Source of the DNA: Bradyrhizobium nivariense | GTDB taxonomy: Bacteria; Pseudomonadota; Alphaproteobacteria; Rhizobiales; Xanthobacteraceae | Direction: 5' to 3' | Length of the DNA stretch: 64,000 nt | NCBI RefSeq assembly: GCF_029846715.1 | Contig: NZ_JARVWW010000007.1 | Location: forward strand, 124,001 to 188,000 | Shown: in pieces, positions 29,367-37,822 of the stretch | Position numbering within the stretch: position 1 is the stretch's first letter | Layout of the letters: every line of letters begins with the position of its first letter | Made by a program: the position numbers and the translations under genes | The notes under the pieces: generated by a model | The model's input: only the letters and a program-made list of their open reading frames with translations | Told to the model about the DNA's origin: nothing | Databases searched by the model: none

Positions 29367-30101
29367 CTAGATCGCGAGCATGCTGTTGCCCTGGATGGAC
29401 AGCAGTGTCAGATTTCCGGTGGCATAGGCCCCGGTGTCGATGTTGGCGCGGTTCTCGAGCAGCTCGGCCTGCCGCACCGGCGTGTGACCGTGCACGACGT
29501 ATTTGCCGAAGCGCCTCTTGCTCTGGAGGAATTCGTCCCTGATCCACAGCAGGTCCGCTTCGCGTTGTTCGGAGAGCGGAATTCCCGGACGCACCCCCGC
29601 ATGGACGAAGAAGAAGTCGCCGCATGTGAACGTCGGCCGCAACTGGCGCAGGAACGCGATGTGCTCAGGCGGCATCGCGGATTTGAGCTCGCGCACGAGA
29701 TCGGACTGCTCGTCCTTGCTGAGGCCCGGCGCGGCCGACACCCCGTACGACATCATGGTCTGGAGTCCGCCGATCTGAAACCATTCGGTGGCGCGCGAGG
29801 GATCCTCCAGCACCGAGGTGAAATAGGCTTCGTGATTGCCCTTGAGAAAGACGGTGTTGCGGTGGCGGCTGCGCCTGATCAGGAGATCGAGGGTGTGGCG
29901 GGAGTCTGGACCGCGATCGATATAGTCGCCGAGGAACACCTCGATCGCGCGATAGGGGCGGCTGTTCGCCATGTCCGCATCGATGACGGCGAACATCTGT
30001 TCGAGCAGATGCGCGCAGCCGTGGATGTCGCTGATCGCATAGATGCGCACGCCGTTCGGTAGCTTCGGCCGGGGCGAATTTGGAGGCGCGGTCGTGGGCA
30101 T
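29367..30101 (-). CDS. Metallophosphoesterase (Ser/Thr phosphatase-like)
   Basis: A 244-residue calcineurin-fold phosphatase with the full metal motif set: SDIHGCAHLLEQ, GDYIDRGPDSR, KGNHEAYF, FVHAGVRPG and VHGHTPVRQ. It resembles the PPP/ApaH-type phosphatases found in many alphaproteobacterial polysaccharide clusters. Substrate unknown; protein phosphatase or Ap4A hydrolase activity are both possible. Start 30101 (MPTTAPPN) chosen; a TTG at 30140 would add 13 residues. Confidence 0.82.
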   Translation of the reverse strand: MPTTAPPNSPRPKLPNGVRIYAISDIHGCAHLLEQMFAVIDADMANSRPYRAIEVFLGDYIDRGPDSRHTLDLLIRRSRHRNTVFLKGNHEAYFTSVLEDPSRATEWFQIGGLQTMMSYGVSAAPGLSKDEQSDLVRELKSAMPPEHIAFLRQLRPTFTCGDFFFVHAGVRPGIPLSEQREADLLWIRDEFLQSKRRFGKYVVHGHTPVRQAELLENRANIDTGAYATGNLTLLSIQGNSMLAI

Positions 30102-30272
30102 GGGGTCCAACTCTTCAGAGACCTTCGCCCGAGATGTCAATACATTATCGACGAAATCGGGCCGCCACGGGTCGCTTTTTTCTCCACCTCTGCTCGTGAA
30201 TGCTCATTCGGGCGCCTGATCGATCATCCGCGGGCTCTCGCGAATCGTCGATCCCGGCGCTCTCCCGCCGAA

Positions 30273-30551
30273 TTAGCCGAAGCTTTGGCTGTCGAACGAC
30301 GGCGCGACCTTGCTGCGATAGGCGGCCGCCCGCACGCGGAGCAGAACCGCGCCGCAGACATAACCAAGCTGGAGCACCACCGCAAAGACGAGAATCGTAA
30401 CAACGGTGTGAGCCGAATCATATCCCTGCCAGGCCGAGCCCGCACCGAGGATCGCTGCACCGAGAACGATGGCGGGCGGCAGGATGAAGACTCGGAATCG
30501 GCCTCCCAGCAACGATCCGATCAGCAGGCTGAAAACGACTACGGTACTCAC
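30273..30551 (-). CDS. Small membrane protein, three helices
   Basis: A 92-residue hydrophobic protein: VVVFSLLIGSLLGGRF, ILPPAIVLGAAILGAGSAWQ and VVTILVFAVVLQLGYVCGAV, ending in a basic cytoplasmic tail (RVRAAAYRSKVAP). GTG start at 30551 with GGGAG 9-13 bases upstream. No family recognised. It is divergent from the EPS initiating transferase and precedes the phosphatase on the same strand. Confidence 0.55.
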   Translation of the reverse strand: MSTVVVFSLLIGSLLGGRFRVFILPPAIVLGAAILGAGSAWQGYDSAHTVVTILVFAVVLQLGYVCGAVLLRVRAAAYRSKVAPSFDSQSFG

Positions 30552-30618
30552 GACACAACTCCCAGAGTTGGTCACGAGTGTTAATGGCCGCGGGCTAATA
30601 ACGGCTTAAGCGGCATGG

Positions 30619-30634
30619 TTGAACAGCCGTTCAA
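30619..30634. promoter_or_regulatory. Perfect inverted repeat TTGAAC-N4-GTTCAA
   Basis: A perfect 6+6 dyad in the 348-base divergent gap between the small membrane protein and the initiating transferase. Symmetry and position suggest an operator. Its half-sites equal those of the TetR operators at 7609-7653, but the spacer is 4 instead of 3 bases. Confidence 0.35.
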
Positions 30635-30701
30635 ATGCGCGCGACAATCTGCGCGAAAATGACACGATTTGACGGAAATCGCGGCGTATTGCCCGCATAA
30701 T

Positions 30702-30717
30702 TGTCACGTGTGTGACA
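30702..30717. promoter_or_regulatory. Inverted repeat TGTCAC-N4-GTGACA upstream of the EPS initiating gene
   Basis: A perfect 6+6 dyad, 183 bases upstream of the initiating transferase start. TGTCAC/GTGACA half-sites resemble CRP/FNR-superfamily boxes, with a shorter spacer than the classic one. A TATACT near 30813 could be the -10 of the polysaccharide transcript. The whole gap (30552-30899) holds no gene. Confidence 0.4.
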
Positions 30718-30899
30718 GCAGTTTGTGCATCCTCTCGCTGCGATGCTGCGTTGCGCGAAAATCGATTTGATTTTTTCGGTGCACTGCCGCAATGTCGCTT
30801 TGTTTAGTTAAGATATACTTCGGGCGCACGTCGAAAAAAATTCGGATCGATTTACTCGCAATTCTCCATTGCGATGCGTGACGAGGCAGCGAGGTTCGG

Positions 30900-32324
30900 A
30901 TGGCTGTAGCAACTTACGGTTCGGAAAACTATTATTCGGGTATATCGAACCGACGCGGTGCCCTCCAGAGGCCGCTGCAGGTGGCCTTGATCGCCGGTGA
31001 CTTCGTAGCGGTGCTGCTTAGCTATTTCGTGGCGAGCGGTCTTTATCGCGTCTTCGTGGTCGAACAGGATTCGTCCGTCGGCGCAGGTCTCGTGGTCGGC
31101 GCGGTGTTCGTGACCATCGCGTACTTCCAGGGTGTCTACGATCATCATCGCCTCTTGAGTACGATCTGGCAGCTGCGCAAGGCTCTGGCGGTCTGGTTGA
31201 TCTCGCTGACCATTCTCGCGGTCGAGGCTTTTCTGCTCAAATCGTCCGCGGATCTATCGCGCGGAACCACCCTGTTGTTTGCTGCAACCGGTGGCGTTGC
31301 CCTGGGCGGTCTCCGCGTGCTGTGGCGCCTGGCGCTCACGTCGAGCTATGCCAAGGGTCGCCTGGTCGACCGGAAAGTGGTCCTGCTCAGCCTCAAGCCC
31401 CTCGATTTCACATCGAGCCGCTTCAAGGATCTGCGCAAGCACGGCTTCAACGTCGTGCGGCATTTCGTGCTCGAGCCTTCCGAAGAGGGTGCCGGCTGGG
31501 ATCGCGAGATTCGCGATATCGTCCGTCAGGCGCGCACGGCGGATGTGGCAGAATATCTCCTGGTCGTCGACTGGGACGAAATGCCTCTTCTCCAGAAACT
31601 GAGCCAGCATCTGCGCGTGGTCCCCCAGCCGATCCGCCTTCTGCCGGATTTTCCGATCGCCGACCTGGTCTCGCGTCCGTTCCAGCCGGTCAGCGGCACG
31701 GTCGCGATCGAGATCCAGCGTGCGCCGCTAAGTGCATTCGAGCGCGCGCAGAAGCGTTGCCTCGATATCGGCCTTGCCTCGTTCGCGCTGCTGTTGCTGG
31801 CGCCGCTGCTGGTGACGGCCGCGATCATGATCAAGCTCGATTCGACGGGCAGCGTGATCTTCAGGCAGTCCCGACGCGGCTTCAACGGCAAGCAATTCCA
31901 GATCTGGAAATTCCGCTCCATGACGGTGGCGGAGAACGGTCATGTCGTCACGCAGGCGACCAAGAGCGACGTCCGGGTGACACGGGTCGGTCGCGTGTTG
32001 CGGCGGACCAGCATCGACGAGCTGCCGCAGCTCTGGAACGTCCTTCGCGGCGAGATGTCGCTGGTCGGACCGCGCCCGCATGCGCTCGCCCACGACAATT
32101 ACTACGACCAGCTCATCAGCAATTACGTGTACCGGCATCACATGAAGCCCGGCCTGACCGGTTGGGCCCAGGTCAACGGCTTCCGCGGCGAGACGCCGAC
32201 CATCGATCTGATGGAAAAGCGGGTCGAGTACGACGTCTGGTACGTCAGCAACTGGAGCATCTGGCTCGACATCAGGATCATCCTGAAGACGGCGCTGGCG
32301 CTGATCCATCAGGAAGCTTACTGA
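30900..32324 (+). CDS. Undecaprenyl-phosphate sugar phosphotransferase (WcaJ/ExoY type)
   Basis: A 474-residue polyisoprenyl-phosphate hexose-1-phosphate transferase that starts EPS repeat units on the lipid carrier. Residues 1-135 have four transmembrane helices, 150-270 a cytoplasmic CoA-binding-like region, and 285-474 the catalytic domain: [59 protein letters not shown] and [17 protein letters not shown]. Full length for WcaJ-like proteins. It sits on the plus strand alone, convergent with the Wzc operon. The sugar (glucose or galactose) cannot be told from sequence. Confidence 0.9.
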   Translation: MAVATYGSENYYSGISNRRGALQRPLQVALIAGDFVAVLLSYFVASGLYRVFVVEQDSSVGAGLVVGAVFVTIAYFQGVYDHHRLLSTIWQLRKALAVWLISLTILAVEAFLLKSSADLSRGTTLLFAATGGVALGGLRVLWRLALTSSYAKGRLVDRKVVLLSLKPLDFTSSRFKDLRKHGFNVVRHFVLEPSEEGAGWDREIRDIVRQARTADVAEYLLVVDWDEMPLLQKLSQHLRVVPQPIRLLPDFPIADLVSRPFQPVSGTVAIEIQRAPLSAFERAQKRCLDIGLASFALLLLAPLLVTAAIMIKLDSTGSVIFRQSRRGFNGKQFQIWKFRSMTVAENGHVVTQATKSDVRVTRVGRVLRRTSIDELPQLWNVLRGEMSLVGPRPHALAHDNYYDQLISNYVYRHHMKPGLTGWAQVNGFRGETPTIDLMEKRVEYDVWYVSNWSIWLDIRIILKTALALIHQEAY

Positions 32325-32423
32325 AAAGCGCTGTGCGCAGGCTTTCCTTCCAGCTTATATCGATCGTAAACCGATGGGGCGCTTCGGCTCGCCTCGCGAT
32401 CGCCGCGACCAGCAACACCAGGG

Positions 32424-33215
32424 CTAGTTGTCGCGCAAAAAGCGCGGACGGTCGTCTGGCGGATAGCATCGATGCTGGATATTGCCCCCGGCGTCTCGAA
32501 CGAGAAACCAGAAGGCCAGCCTCTCGCGTTCGGAGACGTCGCAGGTTAGATCCAGAAGTCTGCTCCGGACCGGCGTCGGGGATATGATGAACAGCGCGGC
32601 AGCGCTGCTGATTAGCCGGTCGTGGAAGACGTCGTTGAAGTCCTGCACTGCGGCGTCGGTCAGCGCAGGCGGCAGGGCTCCGAACGCCCTAAAGGCCAGA
32701 GGCACGCGCATCATCTGCAGCCAGACTTCATGCGGCGCCAAGCGGTAGGATTGGCCGAGAAACGCGACGGTTCTGGCTGTTAGCCCGTCTTGGCGGGAGC
32801 CGGACCAAAAGGCCCCCAGCCATCCAAGCGACTCGGTTGGAGCGCATCCCAACAGGATCCGGCTCATTAATTGGACAGCATCAACATCCGCATCCGCCTG
32901 TGCCAGGTCGGTGCCACGGACGCTCATGTCGGCGGCCGACAATTGCAGGACGAGAAGTTCCCGAAGGGGCTTGGGTTCGCACTGACGCTGCGCCGCTGGC
33001 AGGTTCATCTTCACGATCTGCCGCAGCAATGGCGCGTCGTAGTTTTCGCCAGCGGCAATTTGCCTTGCAACACGCGATACGGTTGGATCCGCAACGTTCG
33101 GGATGGTCGATGCCACCCACGCGAGGGCCGATCCCGCCAGCAAGAAATTGGCGCCTCGTGCGAGCAAGCGTGAACCGCTGGACGGGCCGACCTCGTTTTT
33201 AGGCTCCCTCGACAT
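32424..33215 (-). CDS. Membrane-anchored protein overlapping the Wzc gene, 263 aa
   Basis: Not recognised. One N-terminal membrane helix (LARGANFLLAGSALAWVA, about residues 18-36) is followed by a helical, probably periplasmic domain with conserved-looking cysteines (QRQCEPKPLR, LGCAPTES, LTCDVSER, HRCYPPDD) and APHEVWLQMMRVPLAFRAF. The start overlaps the end of the Wzc gene by 17 bases, so it is translationally coupled and probably works with the EPS machine. The C-terminal RDAGGNIQHRCYP part is unlike the rest. Function unknown. Confidence 0.7.
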   Translation of the reverse strand: MSREPKNEVGPSSGSRLLARGANFLLAGSALAWVASTIPNVADPTVSRVARQIAAGENYDAPLLRQIVKMNLPAAQRQCEPKPLRELLVLQLSAADMSVRGTDLAQADADVDAVQLMSRILLGCAPTESLGWLGAFWSGSRQDGLTARTVAFLGQSYRLAPHEVWLQMMRVPLAFRAFGALPPALTDAAVQDFNDVFHDRLISSAAALFIISPTPVRSRLLDLTCDVSERERLAFWFLVRDAGGNIQHRCYPPDDRPRFLRDN

Positions 33216-35460
33216 AGTACGCGTTGTAGTGCGAGCCTTTGTAGCCTTCGATGCGCTTCAGCATCTTCGGGTTTGCACCGTTGAGAACGGCGCCCAGCAC
33301 CTTCTTCTGGATGCCTTCCGAGCTCGACATCGATTCCTGCACGGCCGTTCGCGTCGTGCGACCCCATTCAATGATATAGACGAACGCGTCCATGAGATGG
33401 CTGATCGCCTTGGCGTCGGTGACCGGCATCACCGGCGCCAGATCGATGACGATGTAGTCGTATTCGTTCCGGAGCAACGACAGCAGATCGGCCATCGCCT
33501 TGGAGGCCATGATGTCGGCGGAGTTCACCATCCGCGAGACGACAAAAGAAGGCAGGAAATCCAGTCCGGTCTCGGCGCTGCGCCGGATGTGGTGTCCAAC
33601 TGATTGCGGATCCTTGAGAGACTCGAGCAGCCCGCTCTTGGCGGTCGGGTCGAGTTCCTTTGTCAGCGAACGAGTATGAAGGTCGCCGTCAATCAGCAGC
33701 ACACGCTTTCCGGTGAACGCGGTGAGGTGGGCGAAATTGGCTGAAACCGTCGTTTTGCCTTCCTTCGGAAGAGAGGACACGATGCCGATGATCTTCACCT
33801 CCCGAGACAGGCGGGCGAGGTCGATAGATACCTTAATGTTGCGCATGGTCTCGGCATAGCGCGAGAAGGGGTGATCTATTACGTAGCGGGAAAGCGGGCC
33901 GTTTGCCCCGAGCGGCGGGCTATCCGGCGATCGCGATCCGCGTACGCTCGGCAAGCCCATCGGCTTTGTGCCGATTGCGGGAAGTACCCCGAGGCATTTG
34001 ACGCCGAGCTCGTCCTCGACCTCGCTCGGAGCGCGCAGCACATCACTCAACATCTCTCGAGCAAATGCAGCGCCCAGGCCGAAGCAAAGGCCACCGAACA
34101 GGGCTCCGATCAAAGAGAGCACCGTCTTGGGGGAGCTCTTGCGATCCGGCTTGACGGCGGTAGCGATGATGCGGGATTCGCTGATCGGGAAGCTCAGGTT
34201 CTGCATCGCCTGCTGTTGCTTCTCCAGGAAGCTGTTGTACAGGTTGCGGTAGGTGTCAGCCGCGCTCTCGAGGTCGCGCAGCTTCACCTGCGCCTGTCCG
34301 GTATTGCCGGCTTGGCTGACCAGATTCTTGAGGTTATCTTCCAGCGACGTCTCGCGGCTCTTGGCGATTTCGTAATCGCTGCGATAGGCATCGCCGATAC
34401 GCTTGACCTCGTCTGCGATCGACTTGCGCAGCTCATCCATGCGATTGGCGAGATTGACCGATGCCTGATGGGTCTTGCCGTACCGGGTCGACCAATCAGA
34501 ATACTGCGCCGACAGATCGAGATATTGCGCGCGCAGCCGGGTGATCACGGGATTGTTCAGCGCGTCGGTGACCGTCGGCTGGGCAAGATCCTTGTCGGTA
34601 ATCGCCTCGATGCGGTCCAGCCGTGCCTTGGCCTCGGAGGTGGCCGCGCGGGCCTGAATGAGCTGTGTGTTCACGTCGGTGAGTTGCTGCTCGTTCATCA
34701 GGCCGCGGCTGGTGCCAACGATATTGTTCTGGCTCTTGAAGGTCTGCACGGCGCGGTCGCTGATGGTCGCCTGCTCGCGCAACTCGGCGCTGCGCTGCTG
34801 CAGCCATTCGCTGGCGCGCTTGGTGGACTGATACTTCGCGTCGAGGGCGCCGACGATATACGCATCCGCGATCTCATTGGCGATCTGGGCCGCCTTGTCG
34901 GCGTCCCGCGAGCGGAAGCTGGTCGACAAGACGTAGGTCGTCAGCAGGCGCTCGACCTTGAGGTTGTTTTCAACCGCGGCGACCGTTCCGCGTTCGATGC
35001 GTTCCTTCGATGCCGGCCCGTCCGATCCGAAGAGTCCGATGACCTTTCCGATAATAGCTGGCAGCAGCCCCGGATCCGAACCGTTGAACTCCGGATCCCC
35101 CGTCAGATTCATGCGACGGACGACGGACCGAATCAGGTCGTCCGAGGTGATGATCTCGACCTGGCTGTCGACGAAGCCCGGGTCGATCAGCGCGTTGGAC
35201 GTGCCGTTATCCTTGTCGAGCACCTGCGTCTGGCGGGTGTCCATCAGGATGCGCGTGTTCGCCGTATACATCGGCGTCGCCGTCAGCAGGTAAATGAGGC
35301 AGATCGCCACGGCGACGCCGACAACCCCCGCGATGACAGGCCACTGTCGGCGCAAGATGCCAATGATGCGCTCGAGGCTGAGAGTCGATCCCGCCAAGTC
35401 TAAAGCGGACCTCTCTTGCAGGTGAAATTGCTCTCTGGGCTGATACATCTGAATGTTCAT
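33199..35460 (-). CDS. Polysaccharide co-polymerase with BY-kinase domain (Wzc/ExoP type)
   Basis: A 753-residue inner-membrane protein controlling EPS chain length and export. A Wzz domain with a helix near residues 42-60 (VIAGVVGVAVAICLIYLL) is followed by a long periplasmic coiled coil (about 190-410) and a second helix (TVLSLIGALFGGLCFGLGAA). The cytoplasmic BY-kinase has Walker A PKEGKTT (565-571), Walker A' VLLIDGDL (587-594) and Walker B DYIVIDL (668-674). The tail carries a tyrosine cluster (Tyr740, 745, 748, 749), the usual autophosphorylation site. It follows a small secreted protein by 15 bases and overlaps the next gene. Confidence 0.92.
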   Translation of the reverse strand: MNIQMYQPREQFHLQERSALDLAGSTLSLERIIGILRRQWPVIAGVVGVAVAICLIYLLTATPMYTANTRILMDTRQTQVLDKDNGTSNALIDPGFVDSQVEIITSDDLIRSVVRRMNLTGDPEFNGSDPGLLPAIIGKVIGLFGSDGPASKERIERGTVAAVENNLKVERLLTTYVLSTSFRSRDADKAAQIANEIADAYIVGALDAKYQSTKRASEWLQQRSAELREQATISDRAVQTFKSQNNIVGTSRGLMNEQQLTDVNTQLIQARAATSEAKARLDRIEAITDKDLAQPTVTDALNNPVITRLRAQYLDLSAQYSDWSTRYGKTHQASVNLANRMDELRKSIADEVKRIGDAYRSDYEIAKSRETSLEDNLKNLVSQAGNTGQAQVKLRDLESAADTYRNLYNSFLEKQQQAMQNLSFPISESRIIATAVKPDRKSSPKTVLSLIGALFGGLCFGLGAAFAREMLSDVLRAPSEVEDELGVKCLGVLPAIGTKPMGLPSVRGSRSPDSPPLGANGPLSRYVIDHPFSRYAETMRNIKVSIDLARLSREVKIIGIVSSLPKEGKTTVSANFAHLTAFTGKRVLLIDGDLHTRSLTKELDPTAKSGLLESLKDPQSVGHHIRRSAETGLDFLPSFVVSRMVNSADIMASKAMADLLSLLRNEYDYIVIDLAPVMPVTDAKAISHLMDAFVYIIEWGRTTRTAVQESMSSSEGIQKKVLGAVLNGANPKMLKRIEGYKGSHYNAYYVEGA

Positions 35461-35475
35461 CGACCTGACGTGAGA

Positions 35476-36114
35476 TTATTGGGGGAGCGGCGCAGGAGCA
35501 AACGGATCACCGACATCCGTACTCCACTCGCCGGTCATGAGGCTGTTCGCAGGACCAGTGGACTTTTTGGTTGGCGAGCCTGGCGCGCCTCCCGCCGACG
35601 GCGACGCGACCGAATTCGGATTGAATTCGACGGCCTCGAGCTCCGCGGAGTAACCGGCGCTCACGGCCGAGTCTGCCAGCTTTTGTACGAACTGGCTGAT
35701 CTTCTGGGCATTCTCGGCCTTGCGGGGCACACAGATCAGCTGCGCCCGGCGCAGCGCCATGCCGATCGAGGTCCGCTCGACATTGGCGGACTCGCTGACG
35801 AGATCGCGCACTGCCGACAGGATCGTTATGTCGCTCACGATGTAGGCGGCGAGGCGACCCGTAAGCTTGGTGCGGTCGCCGCGGACGTCGCGGTCGCGCA
35901 GCAGCGACGTGGGCTCGGTCTGGAAGACCTTCAAGATCTCGGCGGGCACACGCTCAGACTGCCCGACACATTGCGCTTCGCAGCGGCCGGCCGCGCATGC
36001 CAGCATCAGCATTGCGAGGGCAGGTGCCGCACCAAAACCGCCCGAGAAACCACCCGAGCCGCGATTGGCAGACTGTCGTCGTTGAGGCAGGGCCAAATCA
36101 CTCATTGCCTTCAT
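35476..36114 (-). CDS. Secreted helical protein of the EPS locus, 212 aa (paralogue of the one at 37129)
   Basis: Not in a family I can name. After a hydrophobic leader (ALAMLMLACAAGRCEA) the mature part is helical: PAEILKVFQTEPTSLL, RLAAYIVSDITILSAVRDLV and RRAQLICVPRKAENAQKISQ, ending in a Pro/Ser-rich tail. It resembles the protein at 37129-37758 in length, helix order and a central cysteine motif (IGMALRRAQLIC beside AIGAGMGTAAAVC). It sits 15 bases before the Wzc gene, so it is probably an accessory of EPS assembly. Role unknown. Confidence 0.65.
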   Translation of the reverse strand: MKAMSDLALPQRRQSANRGSGGFSGGFGAAPALAMLMLACAAGRCEAQCVGQSERVPAEILKVFQTEPTSLLRDRDVRGDRTKLTGRLAAYIVSDITILSAVRDLVSESANVERTSIGMALRRAQLICVPRKAENAQKISQFVQKLADSAVSAGYSAELEAVEFNPNSVASPSAGGAPGSPTKKSTGPANSLMTGEWSTDVGDPFAPAPLPQ

Positions 36115-36258
36115 TCAAATCGCCGCAAGACTTCGCTTAAACCGAGTGTCGCGCTTAACTATGTCAAATTCTTGTGCGGTGCAAAATATAGTCTGAAACC
36201 CCGGCAATTCATAGCGAATTTCACAATACGAATGACCTGATGTGAACAGGTACACGAC

Positions 36259-36286
36259 AACGCCCGCGGCGAGAGCCACGGGCGTT
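36259..36286. terminator. Stem-loop downstream of the BTLCP gene
   Basis: AACGCCCG and CGGGCGTT form an 8-pair stem around a 12-base loop, 46 bases past the stop of the BTLCP peptidase gene on the minus strand. It separates that gene from the Wzc operon, so the two are probably independent transcripts. Confidence 0.55.
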
Positions 36287-36331
36287 GATATACACGACCC
36301 TCTTAGGAAGTGGGATCTGACGCTCAACCGA

Positions 36332-36970
36332 TCAGAGCGACGAGCCCGAGATCAGCGCGAAGCGCCTGTCGTGAAGCCTGCGTCCGTGATCGCCGATGTT
36401 CACCCAGAAGCGCGGGTTGGCACCGGACTGCATCGAGATCCATTCGTAGCCGAGTGAATTCCAGGGGCTAATGCTCGAGGATAGATTGTCCAGCACCACG
36501 TCACCATCCGAAAGCCGTGCCACCAGGACCAGGTGACCCTGTCCGCCGTCGATCCGCACAACCGCAAGACGAAGGGCCGCCTGCGGCCATCCCATCGCGA
36601 TCAATTGGTGTCGCTTGGTAACTGCGTAGTCGTTGCAATCACCGGCTGACGGTGAGACCGTCCAGTTTGCGGTCACCGGATCCGTCGGCTTGCGCATCGG
36701 CGCAATGGATTCGTTGACCGAAAGATTCACCTGACGAAGCATCGCCATGGCGGTGTCGGCAGGCGGCAGTTTGCGCTCGCTGGTATCGGTGCCGCATTCC
36801 GCATCGTTCTTCATGCAGAACTTGACGAAGTTCATCGGAGCAAGTGCGTTGTCGAATTCTTCGATGAACGAAGCTCCGGCCGGACGCTGTGTGCTATCCG
36901 ATTCGGCCTTTGCGATGTTGCCGGCGCAGGCGATGAGGGCTGCGAGCAACGGCGCGTACAACAGTTTCAT
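36332..36970 (-). CDS. Periplasmic BTLCP cysteine peptidase (transglutaminase-like, LapG relative)
   Basis: A 212-residue secreted protein: signal peptide to about residue 22 (MKLLYAPLLAALIACAGNIA), then a BTLCP domain. The catalytic triad is intact: Cys112 (AGDCNDYAVTKR), His146 (GQGHLVLVA) and Asp161 (VVLDNLSS). Family members include LapG, which clips large adhesins in the periplasm under c-di-GMP control. Whether this one does so is unknown; no LapD is present here. It lies between two related small secreted proteins. GGGGGA sits just upstream of the ATG at 36970. Confidence 0.82.
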   Translation of the reverse strand: MKLLYAPLLAALIACAGNIAKAESDSTQRPAGASFIEEFDNALAPMNFVKFCMKNDAECGTDTSERKLPPADTAMAMLRQVNLSVNESIAPMRKPTDPVTANWTVSPSAGDCNDYAVTKRHQLIAMGWPQAALRLAVVRIDGGQGHLVLVARLSDGDVVLDNLSSSISPWNSLGYEWISMQSGANPRFWVNIGDHGRRLHDRRFALISGSSL

Positions 36971-37064
36971 GTCATCCCCCGTTATCCGTCTTTCTTGACG
37001 CAACAGGTCTCGCACAAAGTTTTTAGAGCGGGGTTCCCCAAACCTCTAAAATTGAATGCAAATG

Positions 37065-37090
37065 ACCGGCCACGTGTGCGCGCGGCCGGC
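37065..37090. terminator. GC-rich hairpin after the second small secreted protein gene
   Basis: CCGGCC (37066-37071) and GGCCGG (37084-37089) form a stem with a 12-base loop, about 40 bases past the stop at 37129 on the minus strand. A likely terminator, with no long U-tract. Confidence 0.4.
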
Positions 37091-37128
37091 TTGGTTAATC
37101 AATAGGCTGAGGTTGAATTGGTTCCGGG

Positions 37129-37758
37129 CTAGCGCGACGGGCTAGTGGCCGTGAGCGACGAGGTCCCGGTCGATGCCGCGAACAGGGTCGTCGTCGACTG
37201 AGAAACCGGGCCGGCTCCGGCGGAGAACGAGGGCGGCGGAGCCGGGCTGATCGCACCGCCGGCACGCGGTTCCGCAGCGGCAGCCTGTCCACCGCCTGCG
37301 GTTGTATCGCCGTTGGCGTCCGCGCCCGTGATTGCCTCGGTCGGGATGTCGCCCGTGATGCTCGTGAATGACTGGATCAGCCCGGGCTTATCCGTCTTCA
37401 GCACGACCTCTTGGATCTGCTGGGCGAACTGGGGCTGCGTCAGCACGCAGACCGCGGCGGCAGTGCCCATTCCGGCGCCAATCGCGCGGCCCTGGTCATC
37501 CGAACTCGCCTTGGCGAGTGAGCCCATACCTTCCAGCGTCTCAGGCCGATTGGTCAGCATGTCCCGGATCTGGGAGGCGAGACCGCCTTGACCATCCTTG
37601 AACTGGCTCAAAAGAGCCTCGGGATTGCCGAGGAATTGAATTGCCCGCTCAGAAGTCACCGCGTCGGGATTTGGAACGCAACCGTTCTGTGCTGCGAAAG
37701 TAGACGTCGCTGCTGTCATCGCAAGCAAGGCAGCCCCGAGCCCCACGGATTTACGCAT
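37129..37758 (-). CDS. Secreted helical protein of the EPS locus, 209 aa (paralogue of the one at 35476)
   Basis: The signal peptide MRKSVGLGAALLAMTAATSTFA is cleaved before AQNGC. The mature part has short helices (FLGNPEALLSQFKD, ASQIRDMLTNRPETL, GRAIGAGMGTAAAVCVLTQP, FAQQIQEVVLKT) and a long disordered Ala/Pro/Ser tail. It aligns by eye with the 212-aa protein at 35476. GGGGAG lies 5 bases before the ATG at 37758. The two flank the BTLCP peptidase and the Wzc operon. Function unknown. Confidence 0.68.
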   Translation of the reverse strand: MRKSVGLGAALLAMTAATSTFAAQNGCVPNPDAVTSERAIQFLGNPEALLSQFKDGQGGLASQIRDMLTNRPETLEGMGSLAKASSDDQGRAIGAGMGTAAAVCVLTQPQFAQQIQEVVLKTDKPGLIQSFTSITGDIPTEAITGADANGDTTAGGGQAAAAEPRAGGAISPAPPPSFSAGAGPVSQSTTTLFAASTGTSSLTATSPSR

Positions 37759-37822
37759 TCGACTCCCCAACCATGCAATCGAGTAAAGTTTGCTTCAACA
37801 TATTGCCAAAACCGCAATTACG

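Noticed and set aside
36115..36327. 70-codon frame between the small secreted protein and the peptidase
   Set aside because: It contains the hairpin at 36259-36286, has poor codon use and no ribosome site; better read as terminator plus promoter DNA.
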